Shown one piece after another: positions 43,444 to 53,049 of a stretch of DNA of 64,000 nt (position 1 is the first letter of the stretch; the number at the start of each line of letters is the position of its first letter). The notes beneath the pieces are model-generated. The model did not search any database. It saw only the letters and a program-made list of their open reading frames with translations, and had not been told where the DNA came from. Made by a program: the position numbers and the translations under genes. This stretch comes from DATFVA01 sp963771705 (GTDB lineage: Bacteria > Bacteroidota > Ignavibacteria > Ignavibacteriales > Ignavibacteriaceae), in the NCBI GenBank assembly GCA_963771705.1, contig CAVYUP010000014.1, positions 62,001 through 126,000 of the forward strand, given 5' to 3'.

Positions 43444-43626
43444 TTTTTACTCCGTAATAATCTGATGTCTAAAAATATAAATAATGTCTGAATTGATGAA
43501 CTGCAGATCCCTAACCCGCTAATCCACTAATCCGCAATTGACCGACTCATTCAGTTTCGAAATTAGATCCAGAAATCGTATTTTTCAGGTTAAATATTTA
43601 CTAATCTTTATTAAAGCATCTGAAAT

Positions 43627-44598
43627 ATGATTGAATACAAAACATTTAAAACATCAGGTTTGTCTGATCAGGAATGGGACGGTTTTGTAGATAATTCTGA
43701 TAATGGAACTTTATTTCATAAGCGTGAGTTTCTTGCCTATCATCCAAAAGAAAGATTCAATGACGCATCATTTGTAATTAAAAAGGATAACAAAGTGCTG
43801 GCTCTCTTCACCTCTGCTGTGGTTGAAAGGGAGGGGAGGAAGGTTCTTGCTTCACATCCAGGAGCATCGTACGGAAGTTTCGTCTATAATTCTAATTTAA
43901 ACTTCAAAGAAGCACACACGATGGTTGATTTACTTCTGGAATACGCGAAGGAATTGAAAGTCGACAGGGTGCAGCTTACCCTTCCACCTATAATTTATCA
44001 GACAAAGTATTCTAACTATATCGACTTTGCGCTGATCCGTAACGGTTTTAATTATTTAAAGCGTGATGTATCCAGTATTGTCCAGCTCGATTTCAATAAG
44101 GATGACCTTCTTTCTACGTACCGTGCGGAAGCGAGAACTGCCGTAAAGAAATCAATCAAACAGGGGGTTGAGATTGTTGAGTGTGAAAAGTTTGACGAAT
44201 ATTATGAGATCCTGAAAAAGAACCTGAAACTGAGACATAATGTATCGCCAGCCCATTCGCTGGAGGAGCTTATAAAGCTGAAGAAAATGTTTCCGGCAAA
44301 GATTCGGTTGTGGGGAGCGTTCCTTAAAGATAAACTGATAGCCGGCGTATGCAACTTCAGTGCAAATCCGAAGGTTGTGCTTGCCTTTTATATCAGTCAC
44401 GATGAGGAATACCAGGAGTACCGCGCCGTGAACCTGCTCTTCTATGAGATTATGAAACGATATAAGGAAGAAGGTTTCCGTTTCCTTGATTTCGGTATCT
44501 TTACTGTAAATATGGAACCGAACTGGGGACTAGGAAGGTTCAAAGAAAATTTTGGAGCGCGCGGAATTTTCAGAGATACACTAATAAAAGATCTTTAA
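43627..44598 (+). CDS. FemAB/GNAT-like acyl-transferase
   Basis: A 323-residue protein of the FemAB/BioF2-like double-GNAT type. The middle has STYRAEARTAVKKSIKQGVE, typical of the FemX/FemA core, and the end has RFLDFGIFTVNMEPNWGLGR-type RFKENFGA. It would add an acyl or aminoacyl group to a sugar or lipid. It is the first gene of a tightly packed surface glycan cluster and overlaps the next start by one base. Confidence 0.8.
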   Translation: MIEYKTFKTSGLSDQEWDGFVDNSDNGTLFHKREFLAYHPKERFNDASFVIKKDNKVLALFTSAVVEREGRKVLASHPGASYGSFVYNSNLNFKEAHTMVDLLLEYAKELKVDRVQLTLPPIIYQTKYSNYIDFALIRNGFNYLKRDVSSIVQLDFNKDDLLSTYRAEARTAVKKSIKQGVEIVECEKFDEYYEILKKNLKLRHNVSPAHSLEELIKLKKMFPAKIRLWGAFLKDKLIAGVCNFSANPKVVLAFYISHDEEYQEYRAVNLLFYEIMKRYKEEGFRFLDFGIFTVNMEPNWGLGRFKENFGARGIFRDTLIKDL

Positions 44599-45674
44599 TG
44601 CTGAAAATTTTACATCTGGCACCCCAGAATTACGCGGGAGTGCCACATGATTTCTTCAGGATGCATAACAGCGTCGGTGATTACTCCCGTCTTATTACAT
44701 ATCATAAAAATCCCATCAGCTTTCCGGAGGACATTTGTCTTAATCTCCCTCTCCCTGATTTCAGCTTTGCTAAATCATGGCGTAAAAAGAAGGTAAGCAG
44801 CAGGGAGGAACTGCCTGTAACCACTGCACCTTTCTTCACCCCTAAGAATGCGCTTGAGCGGCTTTACTTTAAGATGACAGATTGGATGAGGAAGCAAAAG
44901 ATTGAAGAGGCGATAGAAAAATATAGCCTGGATGATTATGATATTATTCATTACGATGCCGGTCTCGATTTCTATCGCTTTCCTTCGCAGGCCCTGAAAT
45001 GGAAGGAACAGGGGAAGAAGATCGTCTGCTGCTATTATGGCAGCGATCTGCGCGTACGAGGACTAATAAAAGAGCTTGATGATATATCCGATCTGAATAT
45101 TACTTCCGAATATGATCACCTTATGTTAAAAAAAGATATACACTACCTTTTTTATCCTTATGATCCCTCCGAACTTCCCGAGAGAAAGAACATGCCCGGA
45201 GAGATTCTGAGAATAGTTCATTCTCCCACTAACAGGAAATATAAAGGAACCGATCTGATAATTTCTGTAATGGAGAAAATCAAAAAAGAAAAAAAGATTG
45301 AGTTTATCCTGATGGAGAATAAATCCCGTGAAGAAGTGCTGCAGGTTAAGAGTGCGTGCGATATCGCGATAGATCAGGTCGGGGGATCGATGGGAGGAAC
45401 AGGATACGGAAAAGCAGGCCTCGAAACTCTCGCTATGGGAATACCCACCATAACCAATATGACTGACGATTACGCCCGCTGGCTCCCTGAAAATCCTTTC
45501 GTAGTGGCTAATAGCGCGGATGAGCTATATAAAAAACTTTCAGAGCTTATCGGCGATTTTAACCTGAGGAAACAGCTTGGTGAGCAGGGGAAGAAATGGG
45601 TGGACAAATATCACGGATATAATAGCGTAGACTCAAAGTTAAAAGATTTATACAGACAGAATAATATTATCTGA
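44598..45674 (+). CDS. family 4-like glycosyltransferase
   Basis: A 358-residue GT-B glycosyltransferase. The C-terminal half has IVHSPTNRKYKGTDLIISVM, then a donor-site region GTGYGKAGLETLAMGIPTIT (E-x7-E-like in GLETLA) and a final HGYNSV helix. It is a full-length enzyme with no membrane span. One-base overlaps on both sides couple it to the FemAB-like gene and the flippase. Sugar unknown. Confidence 0.85.
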   Translation: MLKILHLAPQNYAGVPHDFFRMHNSVGDYSRLITYHKNPISFPEDICLNLPLPDFSFAKSWRKKKVSSREELPVTTAPFFTPKNALERLYFKMTDWMRKQKIEEAIEKYSLDDYDIIHYDAGLDFYRFPSQALKWKEQGKKIVCCYYGSDLRVRGLIKELDDISDLNITSEYDHLMLKKDIHYLFYPYDPSELPERKNMPGEILRIVHSPTNRKYKGTDLIISVMEKIKKEKKIEFILMENKSREEVLQVKSACDIAIDQVGGSMGGTGYGKAGLETLAMGIPTITNMTDDYARWLPENPFVVANSADELYKKLSELIGDFNLRKQLGEQGKKWVDKYHGYNSVDSKLKDLYRQNNII

Positions 45675-47092
45675 TGGAGAAAAAGAGCAGTCTCTCTAAA
45701 GCAGCCGCGTGGTATACTATCGGGAACCTGTTCGTCAGATCGGTCAGTTTTCTACTGCTTCCCCTTTATTCCAATTTAATATCTACTGAAGATTTTGGTA
45801 ATTATGCGCTGGTGATGTCACTTTATGCTGTTATTGCGGTTTTTTATCAATCGGGACTGCAGTCAGCGCTCAGCAAATACTATCTTGAAGAGAAGAGTGA
45901 AGGTAAACGAAAAGAGATATTCTCCACCATACTTAATACTACTGGAATTATCGGCCTCGTTCTAACAGTTCTTATTTTTCTTCTTTCCGGGTGGATTGCC
46001 GTTGAGGCAGTAGGCTCGCCTCGTTATGGCGATTTAATAAGAATCATCTTTGCCGCGCTGTTTTTTGAAAGCATCACGTTTATCACCCTTCATCTGCTCA
46101 GAACCAGGGAGCTTGCCCGCAAGGTTGTTCTCTATTCTTCATTCAGTGCAGTAATAAATCTTGTGCTTAATGTTTATATGGTATACTACCTCCGTCTTGG
46201 TATTTACGGAATCATCTGGGCCCAGCTGTTTACATCAGTTATGGTGTTCCTGATTATTCTTCCTTTCCTGAGAGAAAATTATCTGCCTGTAATCAGGAAA
46301 GCCGGGCTGAAGACCTACTTCTCATTTTCCTACCCTTTGATCATCGCGGGATTGTTATCCGCTCTGGTTGATGTGATCGACAGGTTTATCATTGATCATT
46401 TCCTCGGAAAGAGCGAGGTGGGTATTTACAGTTTTTCTTACAGGATCGCCCTTATCATGAATATATTTGTTATGTCGCTAAGAAGCGCCTGGACTCCGTA
46501 TTCAATCAGACGATATAATGAAGGAAATTATAGTGAAGACTTCGGAAAGTCACTTACAAAGGTAATATCTGTAAGCCTCTTAATATTTCTGGTTGTTTCC
46601 ATTTTTATAGATGATCTGTTTAAGTTCAGTTTCTCCGGATTCCGGCTTTTCGATCTTCGATACGCAGCTGGAATACAGATCATCCCTGTCATTCTTATTT
46701 CTTATATATTCAGTGCAGTTGTTACCTACTATTCGGTGTATCCTTATGTCTCGGGTAAAAGTTTCCATTTTCTGATCAGTGATTTCATTGCCCTCGTGAT
46801 AAATATTTCTCTGAATTTTATACTGATTCCCATCTATGGGATTATGGGAGCAGCAGGCGCTACCCTCCTGAGTTATTTCTGCTCTGCAGGTTACCTTGTA
46901 ATAATTTCTGAAAGGAAAATCAAAATTACTTATGAACCTATGAAGATTATGCTGATTTCGGCATCAATAGCAGTATTTTATCTGGTTTCAAAGTTGCTTA
47001 ATGTTTTTCTTGTTGATATAATTTTATTTATAATGGCCTTTGTAATTGTATATCGTTTAACAGGATTTAAACTTAAACCTACAGGTAAATAA
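45674..47092 (+). CDS. polysaccharide/lipid-linked oligosaccharide flippase (Wzx-like)
   Basis: A 472-residue integral membrane protein with about 12-14 spans, MVF/MATE fold. The N-terminus SLSKAAAWYTIGNLFVRSVS followed by FLLLPLYSNLISTEDFG is typical of Wzx/RfbX. It would move a lipid-linked glycan across the inner membrane. Overlaps both neighbours by one base, so it is part of the glycan operon. Confidence 0.9.
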   Translation: MEKKSSLSKAAAWYTIGNLFVRSVSFLLLPLYSNLISTEDFGNYALVMSLYAVIAVFYQSGLQSALSKYYLEEKSEGKRKEIFSTILNTTGIIGLVLTVLIFLLSGWIAVEAVGSPRYGDLIRIIFAALFFESITFITLHLLRTRELARKVVLYSSFSAVINLVLNVYMVYYLRLGIYGIIWAQLFTSVMVFLIILPFLRENYLPVIRKAGLKTYFSFSYPLIIAGLLSALVDVIDRFIIDHFLGKSEVGIYSFSYRIALIMNIFVMSLRSAWTPYSIRRYNEGNYSEDFGKSLTKVISVSLLIFLVVSIFIDDLFKFSFSGFRLFDLRYAAGIQIIPVILISYIFSAVVTYYSVYPYVSGKSFHFLISDFIALVINISLNFILIPIYGIMGAAGATLLSYFCSAGYLVIISERKIKITYEPMKIMLISASIAVFYLVSKLLNVFLVDIILFIMAFVIVYRLTGFKLKPTGK

Positions 47093-48804
47093 TGAGCTGG
47101 ATATTCGGATTCTCAGGCAGTTTAAGTGAACAGAAGAAACTTAGTCTTTCTTCCATTTATCCTGTCCCCATTATTAAAATTGATGAGCCCAGGCTATTTA
47201 TTGCCGCAGGGGGGCGCGATTATACTATTAATTTTTCTGAAGAAAACCACTGGATAATGCTTGGAGTAGGAATAACCGGCAGCGGGAAAAGCCGGAAGCT
47301 GCTTCTTAAAGAAGACTGGGAAAGATTGGTTAAAGCCGAAACCCTGAGAGAGCCTGAAGGACACTACGTGGTGGTTAGATGGGATAATGAGAAGATAAAT
47401 TTTTATAGTGACCCTGTCGGCTTAAGGACTGTTTACTTTTATAAATACAAAAGCGGAGTCTATTTTTCTTCTAATCTTGACTGGATAACCGCTGTGATGG
47501 ATAAGGCAGATATAGATTTTATGGAGTTCGGTACCCGCTGGATGGCATTTAACCAGTTGTCGCATAACTCTTTTATTTATGATGTTGAAAAGCTGCCGCC
47601 TGCCTCTGCCGCGGTGATATCTCACGGTAATATTAAAATTGAAACTAACGAATGGTTCCCTGATACTGACGATTCTCAGCCTGAAAATCTATTCGATAAT
47701 ATACGTGGCTTATTGTCTGTTGACCTGCCCGAGAGAACGAAAATGACATTCGGACTATCAGGAGGACTCGATTCACGATTCCTGCTCTCATTTCTTCTAA
47801 GGGATAGAATCACAAAATTCAACATTCATTCTTTCGGGTACAATGACGACCCCGATCTTCAGGTTGCCAAAAAAATATCCGAAGAACTCGCATTGAAATG
47901 CTATTTCCTTCAGCCACGTGAACCGGGGAGCGGACTATTTTTTAATAAAGCCGGGGATTATGTATCGGCCGCTCAGCTCACAGAGCCGGTATCATCTTAT
48001 ATGAAGCTTGCAGTATTTAACGATAAGTATTTCGAGGATAAATTTCTTGTCGATGGTGCATTAGCTGAATTTGCGCGCCGGCAGTTTCTTAACAGGCTCC
48101 TCATAAAAGGGAAAAGCGCTCTTCTTAATAAAAATTATGCAGAGGTTCTGAAGCATCTTCTTGTTCCGAAGCCTAAGATATTTAAGGAAGAAATCCAGGA
48201 GATGATGCAGGAAAATGCTGTTGAACAGCTTCGTAAAATTTTCAAGTTATTCCCGGATCCGGGAGAAATGGGCGTTGAGAATTTTGTCGACTTTCTGGTG
48301 GCTAAATACAGGATACCAAATTATTTTGGTCCCGAACAATCGCGTCTCGACGGTATCCTGCCCGGTTTCATGCCCTTTGCACAGAGAAGCGTCATCTCAT
48401 CCAGCCTGGGCATTCCTGTAAAGCTGCGTAAGAACAGTCAGCTCTTTTATAATGCCGTACATAATAACTATCCTGCCCTTGAAGATCATCCACTCGTAAA
48501 AAACTCGACTATATATCCATATGGACTTTCTTCTCTGGCTTCTTATGCATACACACGCATCAAAAAAACTATCAAAAAAAATCCGCAGGAGGAGAGTATT
48601 TGCGCACTTTTCAGGATGCATGAAAAAACCATAAGGGAAATAATTACCCGGGATGCTGTAAGAGAGTATAAGCCGTATAATGAAGAAGCAGTGATGGGTA
48701 TTATAAATGATTTTTACAGTGGTAAGAAAAATTCTTCTTCTGATCTCAACTGGCTTCTTACGTTTGAGATGTTCAGGAAGAAAATGAGTATTACTGGTTC
48801 CTGA
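47092..48804 (+). CDS. asparagine-synthase-like protein lacking the glutaminase cysteine
   Basis: A 570-residue protein with a class II glutamine amidotransferase-like N-terminal region and an ATP-pyrophosphatase domain with the intact P-loop LSGGLDSRF near residue 221. Residue 2 is serine (MSWIFGF) where active glutaminases need Cys2, so it should not use glutamine as nitrogen source. It could use ammonia, or form an amide or cyclic bond on a sugar or peptide, like lasso-type cyclases. It sits in the glycan operon after the flippase. Its 3' end overlaps the convergent glycosyltransferase by 14 bases. Confidence 0.85.
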   Translation: MSWIFGFSGSLSEQKKLSLSSIYPVPIIKIDEPRLFIAAGGRDYTINFSEENHWIMLGVGITGSGKSRKLLLKEDWERLVKAETLREPEGHYVVVRWDNEKINFYSDPVGLRTVYFYKYKSGVYFSSNLDWITAVMDKADIDFMEFGTRWMAFNQLSHNSFIYDVEKLPPASAAVISHGNIKIETNEWFPDTDDSQPENLFDNIRGLLSVDLPERTKMTFGLSGGLDSRFLLSFLLRDRITKFNIHSFGYNDDPDLQVAKKISEELALKCYFLQPREPGSGLFFNKAGDYVSAAQLTEPVSSYMKLAVFNDKYFEDKFLVDGALAEFARRQFLNRLLIKGKSALLNKNYAEVLKHLLVPKPKIFKEEIQEMMQENAVEQLRKIFKLFPDPGEMGVENFVDFLVAKYRIPNYFGPEQSRLDGILPGFMPFAQRSVISSSLGIPVKLRKNSQLFYNAVHNNYPALEDHPLVKNSTIYPYGLSSLASYAYTRIKKTIKKNPQEESICALFRMHEKTIREIITRDAVREYKPYNEEAVMGIINDFYSGKKNSSSDLNWLLTFEMFRKKMSITGS

Positions 48805-49921
48805 AAAGGGAATCGATAGCCTGCATCATTTTTACCTCGATATTTTCCCAGTTGTATTTTTCTTCAAATAATTTGTAGGCTCTGAGCGAATCCTCTTTTA
48901 ATTTTTCGGGATGATTAATATACCGGGATATTCTGTTCATAGCAGAATCCATATCATCGGGATCTGTCATTAAACCCGCCTCCCTTAGATCATCGTATCC
49001 TTTAAAAGAATCAAGGTCAGAAAAGATAAATGGTTTTCCGCAGGCAATATAGTCGAATACTTTAATAGGGAGGGATCTGTTGTATATTATATTCTTGTCT
49101 CTGAGGTCGATACAAATATCAGTTCCTTCAAATTTTGAAGGATAATTTTTATAGTCTGTGCGACCCGTAAATTCAGTTTTAATGTTGCTGAAGGATTCCA
49201 ATCCTTTACCTTCCCCTCCTTCCGGATTCATCCCAATAACTTTTGCGGTAAAAGTTTTATCCGGAAAGCGCTCAGCAGCGGTTTTTATTAGCTCGATATA
49301 CCTTCTGAAGCCGCTTGATCCGGTATTGCTTCCGGCATAGCAAAGCGTAAAATTTTTATTGTCATATGCGGGAGGATAGTAATGAAAATATCTCTTTGGG
49401 GCATAGTAGCCTATAATGGTCTTTTTACGAAACGGTGCTATGGTGTCATAAAGCTTTGCCTTTCCTTCCTCACCGATAAAAAGATGGTCGGCCAGGCTGG
49501 CTGCATAAGCATTAAAGAGGCTGAGTCTGGCATAATGAACAATACGGGATATCCCTGAATACTGGTTGAGCATATTCTGATGAGGGTAGTATTCGGTAAT
49601 ATCATAAATTATCTTTACAAGTAAGCTGCTTTGTTTCTTATACCTGCTGGCAGCAGGAATGGCAAGCGGTTCACAGCAAATAATGAGGGATGGTTTGGCC
49701 GCTATGATTTCTTTGTAGAGCTGTTCCAGTTTTTCTTTTTTTGAAAGGGATATACCGTCGAAGCCTGTGACAATTATACCTTCCGATTCAGTACTGATCT
49801 CCTCACGGGTTGATATAACCGCAACATTATGTCCATACTTCTTAAAGGAAAAGGCAAACTTATAAAAGATCCTTTCATCGAAAGAGGAGTGTCCAGTTGT
49901 TACAATTGCGATATTCATCAA
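48791..49921 (-). CDS. glycosyltransferase, family 4-like
   Basis: A 376-residue GT-B glycosyltransferase on the opposite strand to the rest of the cluster. It opens MNIAIVTTGHSSFDERIFYK and has the donor region PIKVFDYIACGKPFIFSD (E-x7-E replaced by a D/C pattern) at about residue 290. No membrane span. The orientation break inside the cluster suggests an inversion or a separately regulated gene. It is divergent from the following GT2 gene across about 55 bases. Confidence 0.87.
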   Translation of the reverse strand: MMNIAIVTTGHSSFDERIFYKFAFSFKKYGHNVAVISTREEISTESEGIIVTGFDGISLSKKEKLEQLYKEIIAAKPSLIICCEPLAIPAASRYKKQSSLLVKIIYDITEYYPHQNMLNQYSGISRIVHYARLSLFNAYAASLADHLFIGEEGKAKLYDTIAPFRKKTIIGYYAPKRYFHYYPPAYDNKNFTLCYAGSNTGSSGFRRYIELIKTAAERFPDKTFTAKVIGMNPEGGEGKGLESFSNIKTEFTGRTDYKNYPSKFEGTDICIDLRDKNIIYNRSLPIKVFDYIACGKPFIFSDLDSFKGYDDLREAGLMTDPDDMDSAMNRISRYINHPEKLKEDSLRAYKLFEEKYNWENIEVKMMQAIDSLFRNQ

Positions 49922-49976
49922 ATAATAAACAATAATTTCTTAAATTTAAGAACAATTTTTGATAAAATAGCCTTCG

Positions 49977-50735
49977 ATGGATCCATTACAAAAAATTACT
50001 GTAATAATTATTACTAAAAATGAAGAGAATATCATAGACGACTGTCTTAAGTCCGTTGAGTGGGCAGATGAAATAATTATAGTTGACTCGGAGAGTGAGG
50101 ATAAAACAGTACAAATAGCCCGTCAATACACACAGAAAATATATACCAGGAAATGGGAGGGCTACTCGAAACAGAAAAGATATGCATTATCGCTTGTGGA
50201 GAATGATTGGGTTCTTAGTCTTGATGCAGATGAAAGGGTGACTCCAGAGCTTAGGGATGAAATACAATCAGGACCTGATGACAACTATGATGGTTTTAAC
50301 ATTTCCCGCAGGAATTACTTTTTGGGAAAGCATATTACAGGCTGTGGTTGGGATAATGATTATCAGCTCAGATTGTTTAAAAAGACAAAAACATCTGTTA
50401 CCGAAAGATTTGTGCATGAATCCTTTGCAGTTGACGGCAGGATTGGAAAGTTAAATAACAGAATAGATCATTACTCATACCGTTCGCTGAAAGACGCCGT
50501 AGCTAAGATGAATAATTATTCCACTCTTGAGGCTAAACAAAGATACAAGGGTAAAAAAGTTAGTCCTTTTGATTTTATTCTCCACCCTGCGGGTGCCTTT
50601 CTTCAATATTTCATTGTTAGGAAGGGCTACAGGGACGGAAAGTATGGACTAATGGTGTCATTGCTCCATGCGATGACTAACATGCAGACCTATATGAAGA
50701 TATGGGAACTGAGAAAAAAGGAGAACCTGCCTTGA
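49977..50735 (+). CDS. family 2 glycosyltransferase (LPS core type)
   Basis: A 252-residue GT-A glycosyltransferase. ITVIIITKNEENIIDDCLKS and then VEWADEIIIVDSESEDKT open the domain, and the DxD motif is SLDADERV near residue 85. This spacing and the later YRDGKYGLMVSLLHAM match small LPS-core/WaaE-like enzymes. Its stop overlaps the next gene's TTG start. Confidence 0.92.
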   Translation: MDPLQKITVIIITKNEENIIDDCLKSVEWADEIIIVDSESEDKTVQIARQYTQKIYTRKWEGYSKQKRYALSLVENDWVLSLDADERVTPELRDEIQSGPDDNYDGFNISRRNYFLGKHITGCGWDNDYQLRLFKKTKTSVTERFVHESFAVDGRIGKLNNRIDHYSYRSLKDAVAKMNNYSTLEAKQRYKGKKVSPFDFILHPAGAFLQYFIVRKGYRDGKYGLMVSLLHAMTNMQTYMKIWELRKKENLP

Positions 50736-51844
50736 AGATCCTGCTTACCAATGATGCACGGACAATAGCAGGAGGTGAAAACTATGTCCTCTACCTTGCC
50801 GATGGCCTTTCAGCGAAAGGTCACGAAATATTTATAGCACCCTTAGCCGGCTCTGAACTTGAAAAAGTTTCGAGAGAAAAAGGCTACGAAACTGTAGGAA
50901 TTCCTTATGCCGCACATGGAAGGGAGTTCAATGCAATAAGGGTGATAGTTAAGGCATTCAAAGGTAAAGGTATCGATATTGTGCATACTAATTCAAACCT
51001 CGACAGAACCATCGCGGCAGCGGCAGGGAAGTTTATCGGAGCGAAGAACATTTCCACTATTCACAGCTGTCTTTCTATAAACCGTAATATCATTCACTGG
51101 TACAGGAATAAATACCTTATTAACCATTTTACACCTGTAGGACATTCTACCAGGAAGATAATGATTGAGACAGATAATATACTGCCTCAGAAAATAACAG
51201 TAGTCCATATCGGAATTCCCGAAGAAAAAATAAGGAGTAGCGAAGGTGGGAGAAGGAGAGTAAGGAATGAATTCCATATCAGTGAAAGTAATATTTTGCT
51301 TGGGACACTTTCACGATTGGTGGAATTCAAAGGCCACCGTTTTCTGTTGAAAGCTTTTAAGGAACTGGTGGAGAAAGGTTATAATGATGCAAGGTTAATG
51401 ATTGTTGGTGAAGGCGAATTGAAGGAAAGTCTCATCTCACTTGCAGGGAAATATAATATTCATGATAAAGTTATCTTTACAGGCGCAAGGAATGATGTGC
51501 AGAATGTACTTTCTGCCTTTGATATTTTTACTCAGTTTTCTATAGACGCTGGAGGCGAGACATTCCCTGTAGCGATTATTGAAGCTCTTTCTGCCGGGCT
51601 GCCGGTTGTAGGGAGCAGAGTAGGTGACATTGAATACCTTATCAATAATAACAAGAACGGCTTCCTCGTTGAACCTGAAAATATAGCGCAGTTTAAGCAG
51701 GGAATATCAAATTTAATAAACAGCAGGGATTTAAGAAGGGATATGGGAAAGGCCTCACGGGAGAAATTCTTAAGTGAATTCACCCTTGATAAAATGATAA
51801 ATAATATGGAGATTGTTTACAGGAAGGCAGTATCAGAGAAATGA
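50732..51844 (+). CDS. glycosyltransferase, family 4
   Basis: A 370-residue GT-B glycosyltransferase. A TTG at 50732 is preferred to the ATG at 50702, because an AAAGGAG site lies eight bases before it and the protein then begins with the GT4 N-terminal strand KILLTNDARTIAGGENYVL. Donor site: PVAIIEALSAGLPVVGSRVG (E-x7-E) near residue 285. The TTGA overlap with the preceding gene and ATGA overlap with the next indicate coupled translation. Confidence 0.9.
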   Translation: MKILLTNDARTIAGGENYVLYLADGLSAKGHEIFIAPLAGSELEKVSREKGYETVGIPYAAHGREFNAIRVIVKAFKGKGIDIVHTNSNLDRTIAAAAGKFIGAKNISTIHSCLSINRNIIHWYRNKYLINHFTPVGHSTRKIMIETDNILPQKITVVHIGIPEEKIRSSEGGRRRVRNEFHISESNILLGTLSRLVEFKGHRFLLKAFKELVEKGYNDARLMIVGEGELKESLISLAGKYNIHDKVIFTGARNDVQNVLSAFDIFTQFSIDAGGETFPVAIIEALSAGLPVVGSRVGDIEYLINNNKNGFLVEPENIAQFKQGISNLINSRDLRRDMGKASREKFLSEFTLDKMINNMEIVYRKAVSEK

Positions 51845-52971
51845 AACATAAAATTCTTATAGCCCCTAACAGTTTTAAGGAAGTGGCCGACTCAGATAAG
51901 GCCGCGGCTTTGTTCAGTAAATATCTTGATGAGGATGGATCCTTTGAAACAGAAGTACTACCTGTATCCGACGGCGGTGATGGATTCCTGAACGCTTGTA
52001 AAGCAGTATTTGACCTTGAGATCCTTAGTTATAATATCTCCACACCTTATGATGAATCACGGATAAATTGTGAAGCAGGGTATGACAGGAAAGGGAAGAA
52101 GATATATATAGAGTCGGCAAGGGTGCTTGGACTTAGAGTTATACCTGAGGATGAAAGGAGCCCTCTTACCCTCTCTTCGAAGGGATTGGGTGATATGCTC
52201 CTTAAAATAAAAGAAGATGTTGAGAAGGGAAGTATTGATGTTGATGAAGTTGTTGTGGGAGTCGGAGGAACCGGGACAAGCGATCTTGGACTGGGAGTGT
52301 GCTCCCGTTTCGGTCTTGAGTTATTTGATATTTTCGGAAAAAAGGATCGTATTGTACCTGAGTATTATTACAGAATAAAAGATATAACATGGAATGATTC
52401 CGTGCTCCCCTTCAGAATTAAAACTGTACTGGATGTTAAAAACCCACTTTTAGGTAAAAAGGGGGCGGCCCGTACCTTTGGTCCACAGAAGGGAGCTGAT
52501 AAGGGGGAGGTGGAAGTAATGGAACTTGGTTTTACAAAAATTGTTAACATATTGAAAAATAAAGGATTGAAAAGATCATTTGATGATTTATCGGGTGCGG
52601 GTGGAGGACTTGCGGCAGGACTTCATATGTTCTTTAATGCGTCTTATATAATGGCAGATGAATTCATCAAAATAGAGCTTGGGCTTGAAGACAGGATTAA
52701 CGACTTTGATGTAATCCTGACAGGTGAAGGCAGTTTTGATGAACAGACACTTGATGGTAAGGGAGCAGGCATCGTGCTCCAGCTGGCCGCCAGTCGCAAA
52801 AAAAGAGTAATATTATGCTGCGGAAAAGTAGAGGATAAGGTTAAAGAGAAGCTGGGCAAAAATGTCGATGTAATAGAGTTCACTGAGTTCTTCAAAAGCA
52901 AAGATGAATCGATTGAAAATTTTGAAAAGGGGATAGAATTGGCCAGCAGGAAGATAAAATCTCTACTCTGA
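51841..52971 (+). CDS. glycerate kinase
   Basis: A 376-residue GarK/GlxK-type glycerate kinase (glycerate to 2- or 3-phosphoglycerate). It opens KILIAPNSFKEVADSDKAAA, has PVSDGGDGFLNA, VVGVGGTGTSDLGLG, the GPQKGAD segment and the GEGSFDEQTLDGKGAGIV signature near residue 300. It overlaps the glycosyltransferase by 4 bases and so is at the end of the glycan run. Either it is metabolically unrelated or glyceric acid is a glycan precursor. Full length for the family. Confidence 0.93.
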   Translation: MKHKILIAPNSFKEVADSDKAAALFSKYLDEDGSFETEVLPVSDGGDGFLNACKAVFDLEILSYNISTPYDESRINCEAGYDRKGKKIYIESARVLGLRVIPEDERSPLTLSSKGLGDMLLKIKEDVEKGSIDVDEVVVGVGGTGTSDLGLGVCSRFGLELFDIFGKKDRIVPEYYYRIKDITWNDSVLPFRIKTVLDVKNPLLGKKGAARTFGPQKGADKGEVEVMELGFTKIVNILKNKGLKRSFDDLSGAGGGLAAGLHMFFNASYIMADEFIKIELGLEDRINDFDVILTGEGSFDEQTLDGKGAGIVLQLAASRKKRVILCCGKVEDKVKEKLGKNVDVIEFTEFFKSKDESIENFEKGIELASRKIKSLL

Positions 52972-53049
52972 TTTGGTTTTATTGCCTCATCATTTTTTAT
53001 TAAATTTAATAATCAATAATCATCTGAAAATTCCAAAAAGAAGGCGAAT

